64,000 nucleotides of DNA from Burkholderia metallica. Its GTDB lineage: Bacteria; Pseudomonadota; Gammaproteobacteria; Burkholderiales; Burkholderiaceae. The notes under the pieces were generated by a model. The model did no database searches and was not told the DNA's origin. It was given only the letters and a program-made list of their open reading frames with translations. Both the position numbers and the translations under genes were made by a program. Each line of letters opens with the position of its first letter. The first letter of the stretch is position 1. Shown here piece after piece: positions 47,940 to 55,761 of this stretch. The DNA is taken from NCBI RefSeq assembly GCF_902832845.1, contig NZ_CADFDB010000009.1, positions 310,001 through 374,000 of the forward strand. Reading direction: 5' to 3'.

Positions 47940-49109
47940 TCAGAAGCGCTGCTGGATGCCCGCCATCACGCCGACCTGGTTCCGGCCGGCGTCGACGGTG
48001 CCGCCGGCCGCCACGGCCGACGTCCCGAGCGCGCTGTTCGTCATGTAGCCGACGGACGTATAGACCATCGTACGCTTCGACAGGCTGTAGTTCGCCCGCC
48101 CGACGAACAGGTTCGAGTCGTAGCGGCCGCGCAGCAGATAGCGCAGCGCCTGCGCGTCGAATGATAGCGCCGGCGTCGCATATACCGTGCCGCCCGCAAA
48201 AAAGATGTCCGACTGACTGTGCGCCGCGGCCGCCGTGTTGCGGCGAATCCAGCCCGCGCCGAGTTTCGCGCTGCCGAATTTCACGTAGGCGTCGACGATC
48301 GTGCGCGTGTCGGTATAGCCGGGATTCGACAGCGGCGCCGACGCGCCCGTGCCGCCGTGCATCACGTCATACGATGCGGCCACGCCGAACTGCGGCGCGT
48401 CGTACGCGGCCATCATCGTGTACTGGCGGCACGCGACCGGGTCGCCGGCCACGTTGCCCGCGCAGTTCGTCGCCGACGGGCCGGCCGGGCCCGCGCCGTC
48501 GCGCCCGGTGCTGTAGGTGCCGCCAAGCGTCAGGCCGCCGAAGCGGCCGAGATAGCCGACCGCGTTGTCGCTGCGCGCGTTCGGCAGATAGCTGTCGAAG
48601 CTCGCCATCGAATGGATCGACGGGCCGATCACGTCGGCATTGAGCAGCACCCGCATCGACATGTTCATCTGCCGCCCGAGCGTGAGCGCGCCGTACGGCG
48701 ACTCGATGCCGACGTTCGCCTGCCGGCCGAACAGGCGGCCGCCGTAGTTCAACGCGCCCGAGTTCGGTGCGAAGCCGCTCTCGAGCACGAAGAACGTGCG
48801 ATAGCCGCCGCCGAGATCCTCGATGCCGCGCAGCCCGAAGCGCGACGGCACTTCGCCGGTCAGCGACGGCATCCCGGCGACCGCTCCGCCGCCCGCCGCG
48901 TTGTTGTAATACTGCACGCCCGTGTCGACGATGCCGTACAGCGTCACGCTGCTCTGCGCATGCGCGCCCGGCGACGCGGCCGCGGCCGCGAACGAAACGG
49001 CCGTCGCGGCCGTACGGAAGGTGTTCGTGAAGATCTCCAGACCAGTCGTGTAGTTGTGCTTGATATCGACCGGCGGCGCACCGGGCGCCGTCGGCCTTGC
49101 GGGGAACAC
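47940..49109 (-). CDS. Gram-negative (OmpC/burkholderial) general porin
   Basis: A trimeric beta-barrel porin. The mature N-terminus QSSVTLYGIVDTGVQYYNN (from about residue 53) and EDLGGGYRTFFVLESGF, VGIESPYGALTLGRQ and the C-terminal GVMAGIQQRF, ending in aromatic Phe, are typical of Burkholderia porins. The signal region is odd: the only start is GTG at 49109, giving a 52-residue leader, with a likely Sec core in ATAVSFAAAAASPGAHA. It lies 9 bp after the iorB-like gene, so it is part of that operon and may admit its substrate. The start is uncertain. Confidence 0.87.
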   Translation of the reverse strand: MFPARPTAPGAPPVDIKHNYTTGLEIFTNTFRTAATAVSFAAAAASPGAHAQSSVTLYGIVDTGVQYYNNAAGGGAVAGMPSLTGEVPSRFGLRGIEDLGGGYRTFFVLESGFAPNSGALNYGGRLFGRQANVGIESPYGALTLGRQMNMSMRVLLNADVIGPSIHSMASFDSYLPNARSDNAVGYLGRFGGLTLGGTYSTGRDGAGPAGPSATNCAGNVAGDPVACRQYTMMAAYDAPQFGVAASYDVMHGGTGASAPLSNPGYTDTRTIVDAYVKFGSAKLGAGWIRRNTAAAAHSQSDIFFAGGTVYATPALSFDAQALRYLLRGRYDSNLFVGRANYSLSKRTMVYTSVGYMTNSALGTSAVAAGGTVDAGRNQVGVMAGIQQRF

Positions 49110-49118
49110 CGGAATCGT

Positions 49119-51323
49119 TCAGGTCGCGAGCGGCGTGGCGAACGGCATCGAGCGCGGCCGCTCGCCGGTCGCGCGCCAGATCGCATCGCCGAGCGCCGGC
49201 GCGACGGGCGGCAACGCGACTTCGCCGCAGCCTTGCGGGTCGCGATCGCTGTCGACGATCACGACCTCGATCTTCGGCATCGCGGCCAGGCCGAGCAGCG
49301 GATAGTCGGTGAAATTGCGCTGCACGACCGCGCCATGCTCGAACGTGATCTCGCTTCTGAACGTATTGGTCAGCGCGAAGCCGACGCCGCCTTCCACCAT
49401 CTCGCGAATCAGCAGCGGATTGATCGCGCGGCCGCAGTCGATCCCGCACACGATCCGCTCGAGCTTCACGTGGCCGTCCGTCACGCGCACTTCGGCGATC
49501 GTCGCGACATGCGTGCTGAACGCGCCGCCGCGCCCGGTGTACAGCGAATACGCGACGCCGCGCGACACGCCGGTCGGCGCCCGGCCGAACCAGTTCGCGC
49601 GCGCGGCCGTCGCGTCGAGCACACGCAGCGCGAGCGGGTCGTGCTTCAGCAACGCACGCCGGTAGCGCACGGGGTCGGCGCGCACCGTGTGCGCCAGTTC
49701 GTTCACGAAGCTCTCGAGGAAGAACACCGTCGACGTGCTGCCGACGCTGCGCATGAAGCTGACCGGAATCGGCTGCATCACCGTGACCGAATCGACCAGC
49801 AGGTTGGGCACGTCGTAGCAAAGGTCGTACAGGCCGTCGAGCATCGTTTCGTCCCAGCCGCCCGCGTTGTCGTAACGATCGCGCTTGATCGCCGCATACA
49901 GCGAGTGGCCGGCCACGCGCGCATGCAGCGCGACGGGCAGCCCGTCGCTGCCGAGCGCGGCGCGCAGCCGCGCGGACGCGCACGGCCGATAGAAGCCGTG
50001 ACGGATGTCGTCCTCGCGCGAGCGGATCACCTTCACGGGCCGCCCGAGCGCCTTCGACGCGACGGCCGCGTGCACGACGAAATCGGGCACGTACTTGCGG
50101 CCGAAGCTGCCGCCGAGAAACGTCGTGTTGACGATCACGCGCTCGGCCGGCACGTTGAACAGCGCCGACAGCGTCCAGCGCACCTTGTCCTGCCCCTGGA
50201 TCGGCCCCCACACCTCGATCTCGTCCGCCCGCACGTGCACGGTCGCGTTGACGGGCTCCATCGTCGCGTGAACGATGTACGGCGTGTGGTAGTCGGCTTC
50301 GACGATCGTGTCTGCATCGGCGAGCCGGCGCGCGGGGTCGCCGATCGTCGTCGCGACCACCGCGTGCCCGGCCTGCAGCGCGCCCTTGCGCTGCGCGAGG
50401 ATCGTCGCGCTGTCGAACGCCGGCGTCGCGCCGGCGTCCCACACGACGTCCGCCGCGTCGCACGCCTGCTTCGCCTGCCAGTAGGTGTGCGCGACGACGA
50501 TCACCGCGTCCTTCGCGAGCACGACGTCCACGACGCCCGGCATCGCGCGCAGCGCGTCGCGATTCTTCACGGCCGTCGGCCGGCCGTTCAGCGTCGGCGC
50601 CATCGTCAGCGCGCCGACCAGCATGTCGGGCACCTGCACGTCGATGCCGAAGATCGCGCTGCCGTCGATCTTCGCGGGCACGTCGACCTTGTGCAGCGGA
50701 CGTCCGATCAGCGTATGCGCGGAGTCCGGCTTCAGGCGCGGCCGCGGGTCGGGTGGCAACGTCGCGGCGGCCGCGACGAGCGCCCCGTACGACAGCGACC
50801 GGCCGCTCGGCGGATGGATCACGCGGCCGTCGCGCGTCACGCACTGCGTGTCGCGTACGCCGAGCCGCGCGGCGCCGGCCCGAAGAAATGCCGAACGCGC
50901 TTGCGCGCCCGCGATGCGCAGCCGCGTGTAGAACATCGTCGCGGACATCGACGCGCCGACGAACTGCTGCGGCGCCTCGTTCGCCGCGTCGATCCGGTAC
51001 GCATCGCGCCCGGTGACGAACTCGACCGTCACGCTGCGCCAGTCGGCGTCCATCTCGTCGGCGAGCACCTGTGGCAGCCCCGTGTAGACGCCCTGCCCGA
51101 CTTCCGCCTGCGACAGGCCGATGATCGTCCTGCCGTCGGCGTCGATCCGCACCCAGTCGTTGATCTCGCGAAAGCCCGCGCCGTCGCCCGCCGCATGCAC
51201 GACGTCGCCGATCGCGAGCGGCAGCAGCAGGCTGCCCGCCAGCGCGACGCCGCCCTTCAGGAACACGCGCCGCGACGCGTTCGGCGCAGGTCGCGCCCGC
51301 CCCGCGTCAGCCGGCCGCGACAT
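49119..51323 (-). CDS. iorB: Molybdopterin-binding subunit of a xanthine dehydrogenase-family oxidoreductase (IorB-like)
   Basis: A 734-residue large subunit of the isoquinoline 1-oxidoreductase/aldehyde oxidase type. Tat signal SRRVFLK (17-23) with hydrophobic core to about residue 44, so the holoenzyme is probably periplasmic. Cofactor-binding blocks include LPQVLADEMDADW, ATMEPVNATVHV, GGSFGRKYVPDFVVHAA, SVGSTSTVFFLESFVNEL, and near the end IDCGRAINPLLIREMVEGG and PQGCGEVALPPVAPAL with the catalytic Glu in GCGE. Overlaps the 2Fe-2S subunit gene by 17 nt. Hydroxylates an N-heterocycle or aldehyde; the true substrate is unknown. Confidence 0.87.
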   Translation of the reverse strand: MSRPADAGRARPAPNASRRVFLKGGVALAGSLLLPLAIGDVVHAAGDGAGFREINDWVRIDADGRTIIGLSQAEVGQGVYTGLPQVLADEMDADWRSVTVEFVTGRDAYRIDAANEAPQQFVGASMSATMFYTRLRIAGAQARSAFLRAGAARLGVRDTQCVTRDGRVIHPPSGRSLSYGALVAAAATLPPDPRPRLKPDSAHTLIGRPLHKVDVPAKIDGSAIFGIDVQVPDMLVGALTMAPTLNGRPTAVKNRDALRAMPGVVDVVLAKDAVIVVAHTYWQAKQACDAADVVWDAGATPAFDSATILAQRKGALQAGHAVVATTIGDPARRLADADTIVEADYHTPYIVHATMEPVNATVHVRADEIEVWGPIQGQDKVRWTLSALFNVPAERVIVNTTFLGGSFGRKYVPDFVVHAAVASKALGRPVKVIRSREDDIRHGFYRPCASARLRAALGSDGLPVALHARVAGHSLYAAIKRDRYDNAGGWDETMLDGLYDLCYDVPNLLVDSVTVMQPIPVSFMRSVGSTSTVFFLESFVNELAHTVRADPVRYRRALLKHDPLALRVLDATAARANWFGRAPTGVSRGVAYSLYTGRGGAFSTHVATIAEVRVTDGHVKLERIVCGIDCGRAINPLLIREMVEGGVGFALTNTFRSEITFEHGAVVQRNFTDYPLLGLAAMPKIEVVIVDSDRDPQGCGEVALPPVAPALGDAIWRATGERPRSMPFATPLAT

Positions 51324-51747
51324 GGATCGCCCCGCGGATGCGTGAGTAGGTTGCGCAGCGGCACAGGTTCGTGACGGCCTGGTAGATCTGCGCGTCGGTC
51401 GGCTTGCGATGCCGCGCGAGCAGCGCGGCGGCGGCCATCACCATCCCCGACTGGCAGTAGCCGCACTGCGGCACGTCCTTCTCGATCCACGCGCGCTGCA
51501 CCGGATGCGAGCGATCGTGCGACAGCCCCTCGATCGTCGTGACCGCGCGGCCCGCGACGCTCGCGACCGGCAGCACGCACGAACGCGCGGCCTCGCCGTC
51601 GAGATGCACGGTGCAGGCGCCGCACGCGCCGATGCCGCAGCCGTATTTGGTGCCGGTGAGCCGGGCCGCGTCGCGAATGACCCACAACAGCGGCGTGGCG
51701 GGATCGCCGTCGAAATCGAACGGCTGGCCGTTCAGCATGAAGCGCAT
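51307..51747 (-). CDS. iorA: 2Fe-2S subunit of the xanthine dehydrogenase-family oxidoreductase (IorA-like)
   Basis: A 146-residue small subunit with a plant-type N-terminal 2Fe-2S site (Cys37, Cys42, Cys45, Cys57 in GCGIGACGACT...C) and a second C-terminal 2Fe-2S site (Cys95, Cys98, Cys129, Cys131 in QCGYCQSG...CRC). This is the IorA/CoxS-type electron-transfer subunit. First gene of the operon; the ATG at 51747 follows AGGGAG. No c-type cytochrome or FAD subunit gene is present next to it, so the electron acceptor is unknown. It is exported with its Tat-carrying partner. Confidence 0.9.
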   Translation of the reverse strand: MRFMLNGQPFDFDGDPATPLLWVIRDAARLTGTKYGCGIGACGACTVHLDGEAARSCVLPVASVAGRAVTTIEGLSHDRSHPVQRAWIEKDVPQCGYCQSGMVMAAAALLARHRKPTDAQIYQAVTNLCRCATYSRIRGAIHVAAG

Positions 51748-52009
51748 CGTCTGTCTCCCTGTTGCGCATCGCCGCTCGGTCATCCGGCGGATGACGGCGA
51801 TGCCTGACAGGGATTCTTGGCGGCGCAAAAAGCCGCGCCAATGACCTTTGCTCCCGAAAAAGTAGCCGATCGTCCAGATCGTTTCAGCCGACGAATCGCG
51901 CCCGGCCACCCGCGGCGGCTCCGTTCGCCGCCAGCCCCGCTTGCACGCAGGCGGCGATCGACTATCGTGTGTCCATGTCCACCCTCGCGCCCGTTCCCGG
52001 GAACCCGCC

Positions 52010-52393
52010 ATGAACGTCCAGCTCAACCATACGATCGTCTGGTGCCGCGACAAGCGCGCGTCGAGCCGCTTCCTCACCGAGCTGCTGGAACTGCCGCCGC
52101 CGACGCCGTTCGGCGCGATGCTGGTCGTCGCGCTCGACAACGGCGTGTCGCTCGACTTTTACGAACAGGCGGGGGAAATCAGGTCGCAACATTACGCGTT
52201 CCTGATCGACGAAGCGGCGTTCGATCGCGTGCTCGCGCGCATTCGCGAGCGCGGGTTGCCGCACTGGGCCGATCCGGCGAAGCGTCAACCCGACGAGATC
52301 TACCGTCACAATGGCGGCCGCGGCGTGTATTTCGACGATCCGGACGGCCACTTCCTCGAAGTGATGACGCAGCCTTATGCGGTGAACGGCTAG
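52010..52393 (+). CDS. VOC-family (glyoxalase/bleomycin-resistance fold) protein
   Basis: A 127-residue vicinal-oxygen-chelate protein with two half-barrels. N-terminal LNHTIVWCRDKRASSRFLTELLEL contains the first metal-type His; HYAFLI and the C-terminal FDDPDGHFLEVMTQPY supply the second-half signature with a His-Phe-Leu-Glu motif. Such proteins are lyases, dioxygenases or antibiotic-binding; the function here is unknown. Start ATG 52010, divergent from the ior-like operon with 262 bp between. Confidence 0.82.
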   Translation: MNVQLNHTIVWCRDKRASSRFLTELLELPPPTPFGAMLVVALDNGVSLDFYEQAGEIRSQHYAFLIDEAAFDRVLARIRERGLPHWADPAKRQPDEIYRHNGGRGVYFDDPDGHFLEVMTQPYAVNG

Positions 52394-52395
52394 GT

Positions 52396-52426
52396 CGACG
52401 GGCCGGCGTTGCACCGGCCCGCGTCG
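52396..52426. terminator. Hairpin between convergent VOC and NYN genes
   Basis: CGACGGGCCGG (52396-52406) pairs with CCGGCCCGCGTCG (52414-52426) with a 2-nt bulge. Placed just after the VOC stop; no T-run. Confidence 0.45.
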
Positions 52427-52471
52427 GGGCGCGGGTGCCGCCGCGAGCGGGCGACACCCGGACGACCAACC

Positions 52472-53971
52472 TTACTCGGCGGCGTCCGCCGCGGTCTTGC
52501 GCGGACGACGCGCGCGCGGCGCCGCCTTGCGGGCCGGCTTCTTCGGCTTGGCAGCGGCCGGCGCTTGCGCAGCGGCTTCGGCGTTCGCGTCGACCGGCGC
52601 CGCGTCGTGCGACGGCTGGGCGGCGCTCTCGCCACCGGCATCGCCCGCCGCCGGCCCGGCGTGCGTCACGGCTTGAATCCCGCCGACCGGCCGCGCGTCG
52701 CCGTGCTCCGCGTCGCGGTGCGCGTCGTCGGCATGCCTGCCGTGCGCGTGCGGGTCGCCGTCGTGCTTGGCCGTGTCGTGGGCGGCGTCTTCGGCCTTCC
52801 CGGCCCCGTGAAGGCCCGCGCGCTTCGCGGCGGCGCCCTTCTTCGCGCCGGTCTTCTTCGCCGCGCTCTTGCGCGCGCGCTTGCGGCCATCCTTCGCGTC
52901 GCCGTGCGCTTCGGCCGCTTCGACCGCTTCTGCCGGCGGCGTCACCGGCGCCACGTCGGCGTCGAGCAGTTCCGCCTCGTCCGCTTCGACCTGCACGCTT
53001 TCATGGGCGACCGCTTCCGCCCGCTGCCCGCGACGTTGCGCATTGCGCCCGGCCCGCGCCGGCTCCGCCGCGCGCGACCCATGGTGCGCGCCGCCGTACC
53101 CGCCGTTCTCACCGCCCGCCGCGGCATGCTCCGCGGCCGCCGACTGGCGCGCCCGCGACACGAACGCGCCCGACTTGTCGTCGCGCCCCACTTCGAGCAG
53201 CCCGCGCGCCTGCGCCTCGTCGAGCAGGTTGCCGAACGCTCGGAATCCGTAATACGACTCGTTGAAATCCGGCTTGCGGCGCTTGATCGCGCTCTTGAGC
53301 ACCGACGCCCAGATCTTGCCGACGTCGTCCCGCTCCGACGCGAGCGCGTCGAACGTCTCGACCGCCAGCGCGATCGCCTCGGCCTTGCGCGCGTCCATGT
53401 CGTGCTTGCGCGAAGCGGCCGGTTCGTCCGGCCGTTTCGCGCCGCCGTTGCCCGCGCGCTGCTGCTGTTCGCGCTTCGCGAGCGCGCGCTGCTGCTCGCG
53501 CACCAGATCGTCGTAGAAGATGAATTCGTCGCAGTTCGCGACCAGCAGGTCCGACGTCGACTTCTTCACGCCGACGCCGATCACCTTCTTCGCGTTCTCG
53601 CGCAGCTTCGACACCAGCGGCGAAAAATCCGAGTCGCCGCTGATGATCACGAACGTATCGACGTGCGACTTCGTGTAGCAGAGGTCGAGCGCGTCGACGA
53701 CGAGCCGGATGTCGGCCGAATTCTTGCCCGACTGGCGCACGTGCGGAATCTCGATCAGCTCGAAGCTCGCCTCGTGCATCGACGCCTTGAAGCCCTTGTA
53801 GCGATCCCAGTCGCAATAGGCCTTCTTCACGACGATGCTGCCCTTCAGCAGCAGGCGCTCCAGCACGGGCTTGATGTCGAACTTGTCGTACTTCGCGTCG
53901 CGCACGCCGAGCGCGACGTTCTCGAAGTCGCAGAACACGGCCATGCTCACGTTGTCCAGGGGTAATGCCAT
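52472..53971 (-). CDS. NYN-domain (LabA/DUF88-type) putative RNase with OST-HTH domain and histone H1-like tail
   Basis: A 499-residue protein. The N-terminal PIN-like NYN domain (about 1-158) keeps acidic catalytic residues in AVFCDFENVA (Asp15, Glu17), NSADIRLVVDALD (Asp87, Asp94) and FVIISGDSDFSPLV (Asp113, Asp115). Residues about 192-275 (RKAEAIALAVETFDAL...FNESYYGFRAFGNLLDEAQARGLLEV) look like an OST-HTH/LOTUS RNA-binding domain. From about 276 the chain is low-complexity: His/Asp-rich and then Lys/Ala/Pro repeats (KKTGAKKGAAAKRAG, KPKKPARKAAPRARRPRK) as in histone H1-like proteins. Likely a cytoplasmic, nucleic-acid-bound ribonuclease; targets unknown. Confidence 0.88.
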   Translation of the reverse strand: MALPLDNVSMAVFCDFENVALGVRDAKYDKFDIKPVLERLLLKGSIVVKKAYCDWDRYKGFKASMHEASFELIEIPHVRQSGKNSADIRLVVDALDLCYTKSHVDTFVIISGDSDFSPLVSKLRENAKKVIGVGVKKSTSDLLVANCDEFIFYDDLVREQQRALAKREQQQRAGNGGAKRPDEPAASRKHDMDARKAEAIALAVETFDALASERDDVGKIWASVLKSAIKRRKPDFNESYYGFRAFGNLLDEAQARGLLEVGRDDKSGAFVSRARQSAAAEHAAAGGENGGYGGAHHGSRAAEPARAGRNAQRRGQRAEAVAHESVQVEADEAELLDADVAPVTPPAEAVEAAEAHGDAKDGRKRARKSAAKKTGAKKGAAAKRAGLHGAGKAEDAAHDTAKHDGDPHAHGRHADDAHRDAEHGDARPVGGIQAVTHAGPAAGDAGGESAAQPSHDAAPVDANAEAAAQAPAAAKPKKPARKAAPRARRPRKTAADAAE

Positions 53972-54282
53972 GTGTACTCCAACCGGTGGGCCGATGCGTT
54001 GTAAGACGTAGCGGCGAAAAATGCATCGCGCACATGATAGCCGGTCGGCGCGTCATTCCCGCATCCGTGTGTGAATGAATGGCGCCGGAGTGCCCGTCGC
54101 GTCGTATGCCCGCGCCGCGGAGCCGAGGCGGGCACCCGAGGTCGGTACGCCCGCACCGGTATGCCCGCCGCCGGTATGCCCCTTAATACGCGGCCACCGC
54201 CGCGGCCAATCGACATTACACTTGAGTTATCGGTCGTCCGTCCCTATCTGGAAGGATGACGCATCGAGCAAGGAGCGGTTTC
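53972..54282. other. Intergenic region with degenerate repeats and a probable promoter
   Basis: About 310 bp. CCGGTATGCCC occurs at 54156-54166 and 54171-54181, with diverged copies (CGGTACGCCC at 54143, GTATGCCCGC near 54104). Further down TTGAGT (54222), 17 bp, TATCTG (54245) may be the promoter of the NAD(P)-binding protein gene. The promoter of the NYN gene must lie at the left end. No credible gene. Confidence 0.5.
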
Positions 54283-54912
54283 ATGACGACGAAGGTATTG
54301 CTGATTGGCGCGACCGGCCGAACCGGCCAGGCCTGCGCGGATCTGCTGCTCGAGCAGCCGGAGTTCGAGGTCACGGCGCTGGTGCGGCGGCAAGGCTATA
54401 CGCTGCCGGGCGCGAAGGTCGTCGAGGCCGATCTAACGGACGATTTCTCGCACGCGTTCCAGGGCATCACGCACGTGATCTATGCCGCCGGCTCGGCCGA
54501 ATCGGAAGGCGCGGCCGAAGAGGAGCAGGTCGACCGCGACGCGGTCGCCCGCGCGGCCGAGTATGCGCTGGCATACAACGTCCAAAAGCTCGTCGTGATC
54601 AGTTCGCTGTCCGCGTACCGGCCCGAGCAGAGCCCCGACGCACTGCGCCACTATTCGCAGATGAAGCGCGAAGGCGACGAGCGCGTGATCGCATCCGGCA
54701 TCGACTACGTGATCCTGCGCCCCGGCCCGCTCGCGGACACGCCGGGCGTCGGCAAGATCGCGCTGACGGAGGAGCGGGTCGAGCCCGCGCCGCCCGTCTC
54801 GCGCCAGGACGTGGCGTGGGCCGCGATCGAAGCGATCAAGCTCGGCATCTCGCGCAAGATCGTCGGCTTCGTCGGCGGCAGCGTGCCGATCGAGCAGGCA
54901 TTGCGCGCATGA
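54283..54912 (+). CDS. NAD(P)-binding atypical SDR
   Basis: A 209-residue Rossmann protein with VLLIGATGRTGQACADLL (glycine motif 9-16), ADLTDDFSHAFQGITHVIYAAGS and VISSLSAYRPEQ, but no classical catalytic YxxxK in position; matches the SDR5/NmrA-like NAD(P)-binding group (YhfK/ycf39-like). The ATG at 54283 was preferred over 54256 because AAGGAG lies just upstream. Convergent with a peroxiredoxin gene across a strong 20-bp hairpin. Function unknown. Confidence 0.85.
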   Translation: MTTKVLLIGATGRTGQACADLLLEQPEFEVTALVRRQGYTLPGAKVVEADLTDDFSHAFQGITHVIYAAGSAESEGAAEEEQVDRDAVARAAEYALAYNVQKLVVISSLSAYRPEQSPDALRHYSQMKREGDERVIASGIDYVILRPGPLADTPGVGKIALTEERVEPAPPVSRQDVAWAAIEAIKLGISRKIVGFVGGSVPIEQALRA

Positions 54913-54915
54913 CGC

Positions 54916-54967
54916 GCGTCGCCCGCGCCGGCCACCGTGCGGGCAGCGTGGCCGGCGCGGGCGACGC
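54916..54967. terminator. Bidirectional 20-bp hairpin between convergent genes
   Basis: Perfect 20-bp arms 54916-54935 and 54948-54967 with a 12-nt loop, right after the SDR stop and 56 bp before the peroxiredoxin stop. Very stable; no T-run. Confidence 0.6.
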
Positions 54968-55023
54968 ATCGATCCGCACCGGCGGCCCGTGCGACGAGCC
55001 GCTGCGACGCGCGGACCGCCCGT

Positions 55024-55575
55024 TTACTGCTTCGGATGCGCGTCCGCCCATGCCTTCACGGCAGCGAGCGTGTTCTCGACGTGCTTGTCGGGCGACATGC
55101 TCGTGTATTCGTACAGCACCTTCCCTTCCGGCGAAATCACGTAGGACACGCGGTTCGCGCGGTCGATCGCCGGCAGCTTCGCGTCGTATTCCCGGATGAT
55201 CTTCGCGTCCGGGTCGGCCGCGACCGGGAACTTGCTCCGGCATTCGCTCACCGAGAACTTCGTCAGCGTGTCGATCTTGTCGGCCGATACGCCGATCACC
55301 GTCGCGCCGTAAGCCTTGTAACGGTCGACCGCATCCGCGAACGCGTGCGCCTCGATCGTGCAGCCCTTCGTGAACGCGGCCGGGTAGAAATACAGCACCA
55401 CGGGCCCCTGCTTCAGCGCGTCCGCGAGCGAGTACGTGTAAGTCTTGCCGCCCAGCGACGCCTGCGTCGTGAAATCGGGCGCGTCGGCACCCGGCTTCAA
55501 CTCCGCCTGCGCCATCAGCGCATGGCCGGCCACCAGCGCCGCCACGGCGCCGCCAAGCAACAGTTTTCGCTTCAT
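55024..55575 (-). CDS. Exported peroxiredoxin (Bcp/AhpC-TSA family)
   Basis: A 183-residue thiol peroxidase with a signal peptide (MKRKLLLGGAVAALVAGHAL, cleavage near AQA-E at 24), so it should act in the periplasm. Peroxidatic Cys72 lies in YPAAFTKGCTIE; Cys112 in SECRSKF is a possible resolving Cys, fitting the PrxQ/BCP class. Reduces peroxides; the periplasmic reductant is unknown. The ATG at 55575 has AGGA 6 nt upstream; the in-frame ATG at 55587 lacks a ribosome site. Confidence 0.87.
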   Translation of the reverse strand: MKRKLLLGGAVAALVAGHALMAQAELKPGADAPDFTTQASLGGKTYTYSLADALKQGPVVLYFYPAAFTKGCTIEAHAFADAVDRYKAYGATVIGVSADKIDTLTKFSVSECRSKFPVAADPDAKIIREYDAKLPAIDRANRVSYVISPEGKVLYEYTSMSPDKHVENTLAAVKAWADAHPKQ

Positions 55576-55761
55576 CTGCGTCCTCATTTCTTATAAAGTC
55601 AGCGTCGATATAGACCATGCCGGTGTTCGCCAATCGAACATTTGCATGACCGATCCGGTCCGGCGGCCGCGCCAGCCGCGGCCGGCTCGTTAAAGATTCC
55701 GCACAGTCTGCCGTTATTCCTTCCGGACATCCGGTTCCAGCCCTTCACGTCAGCGAGAAAC

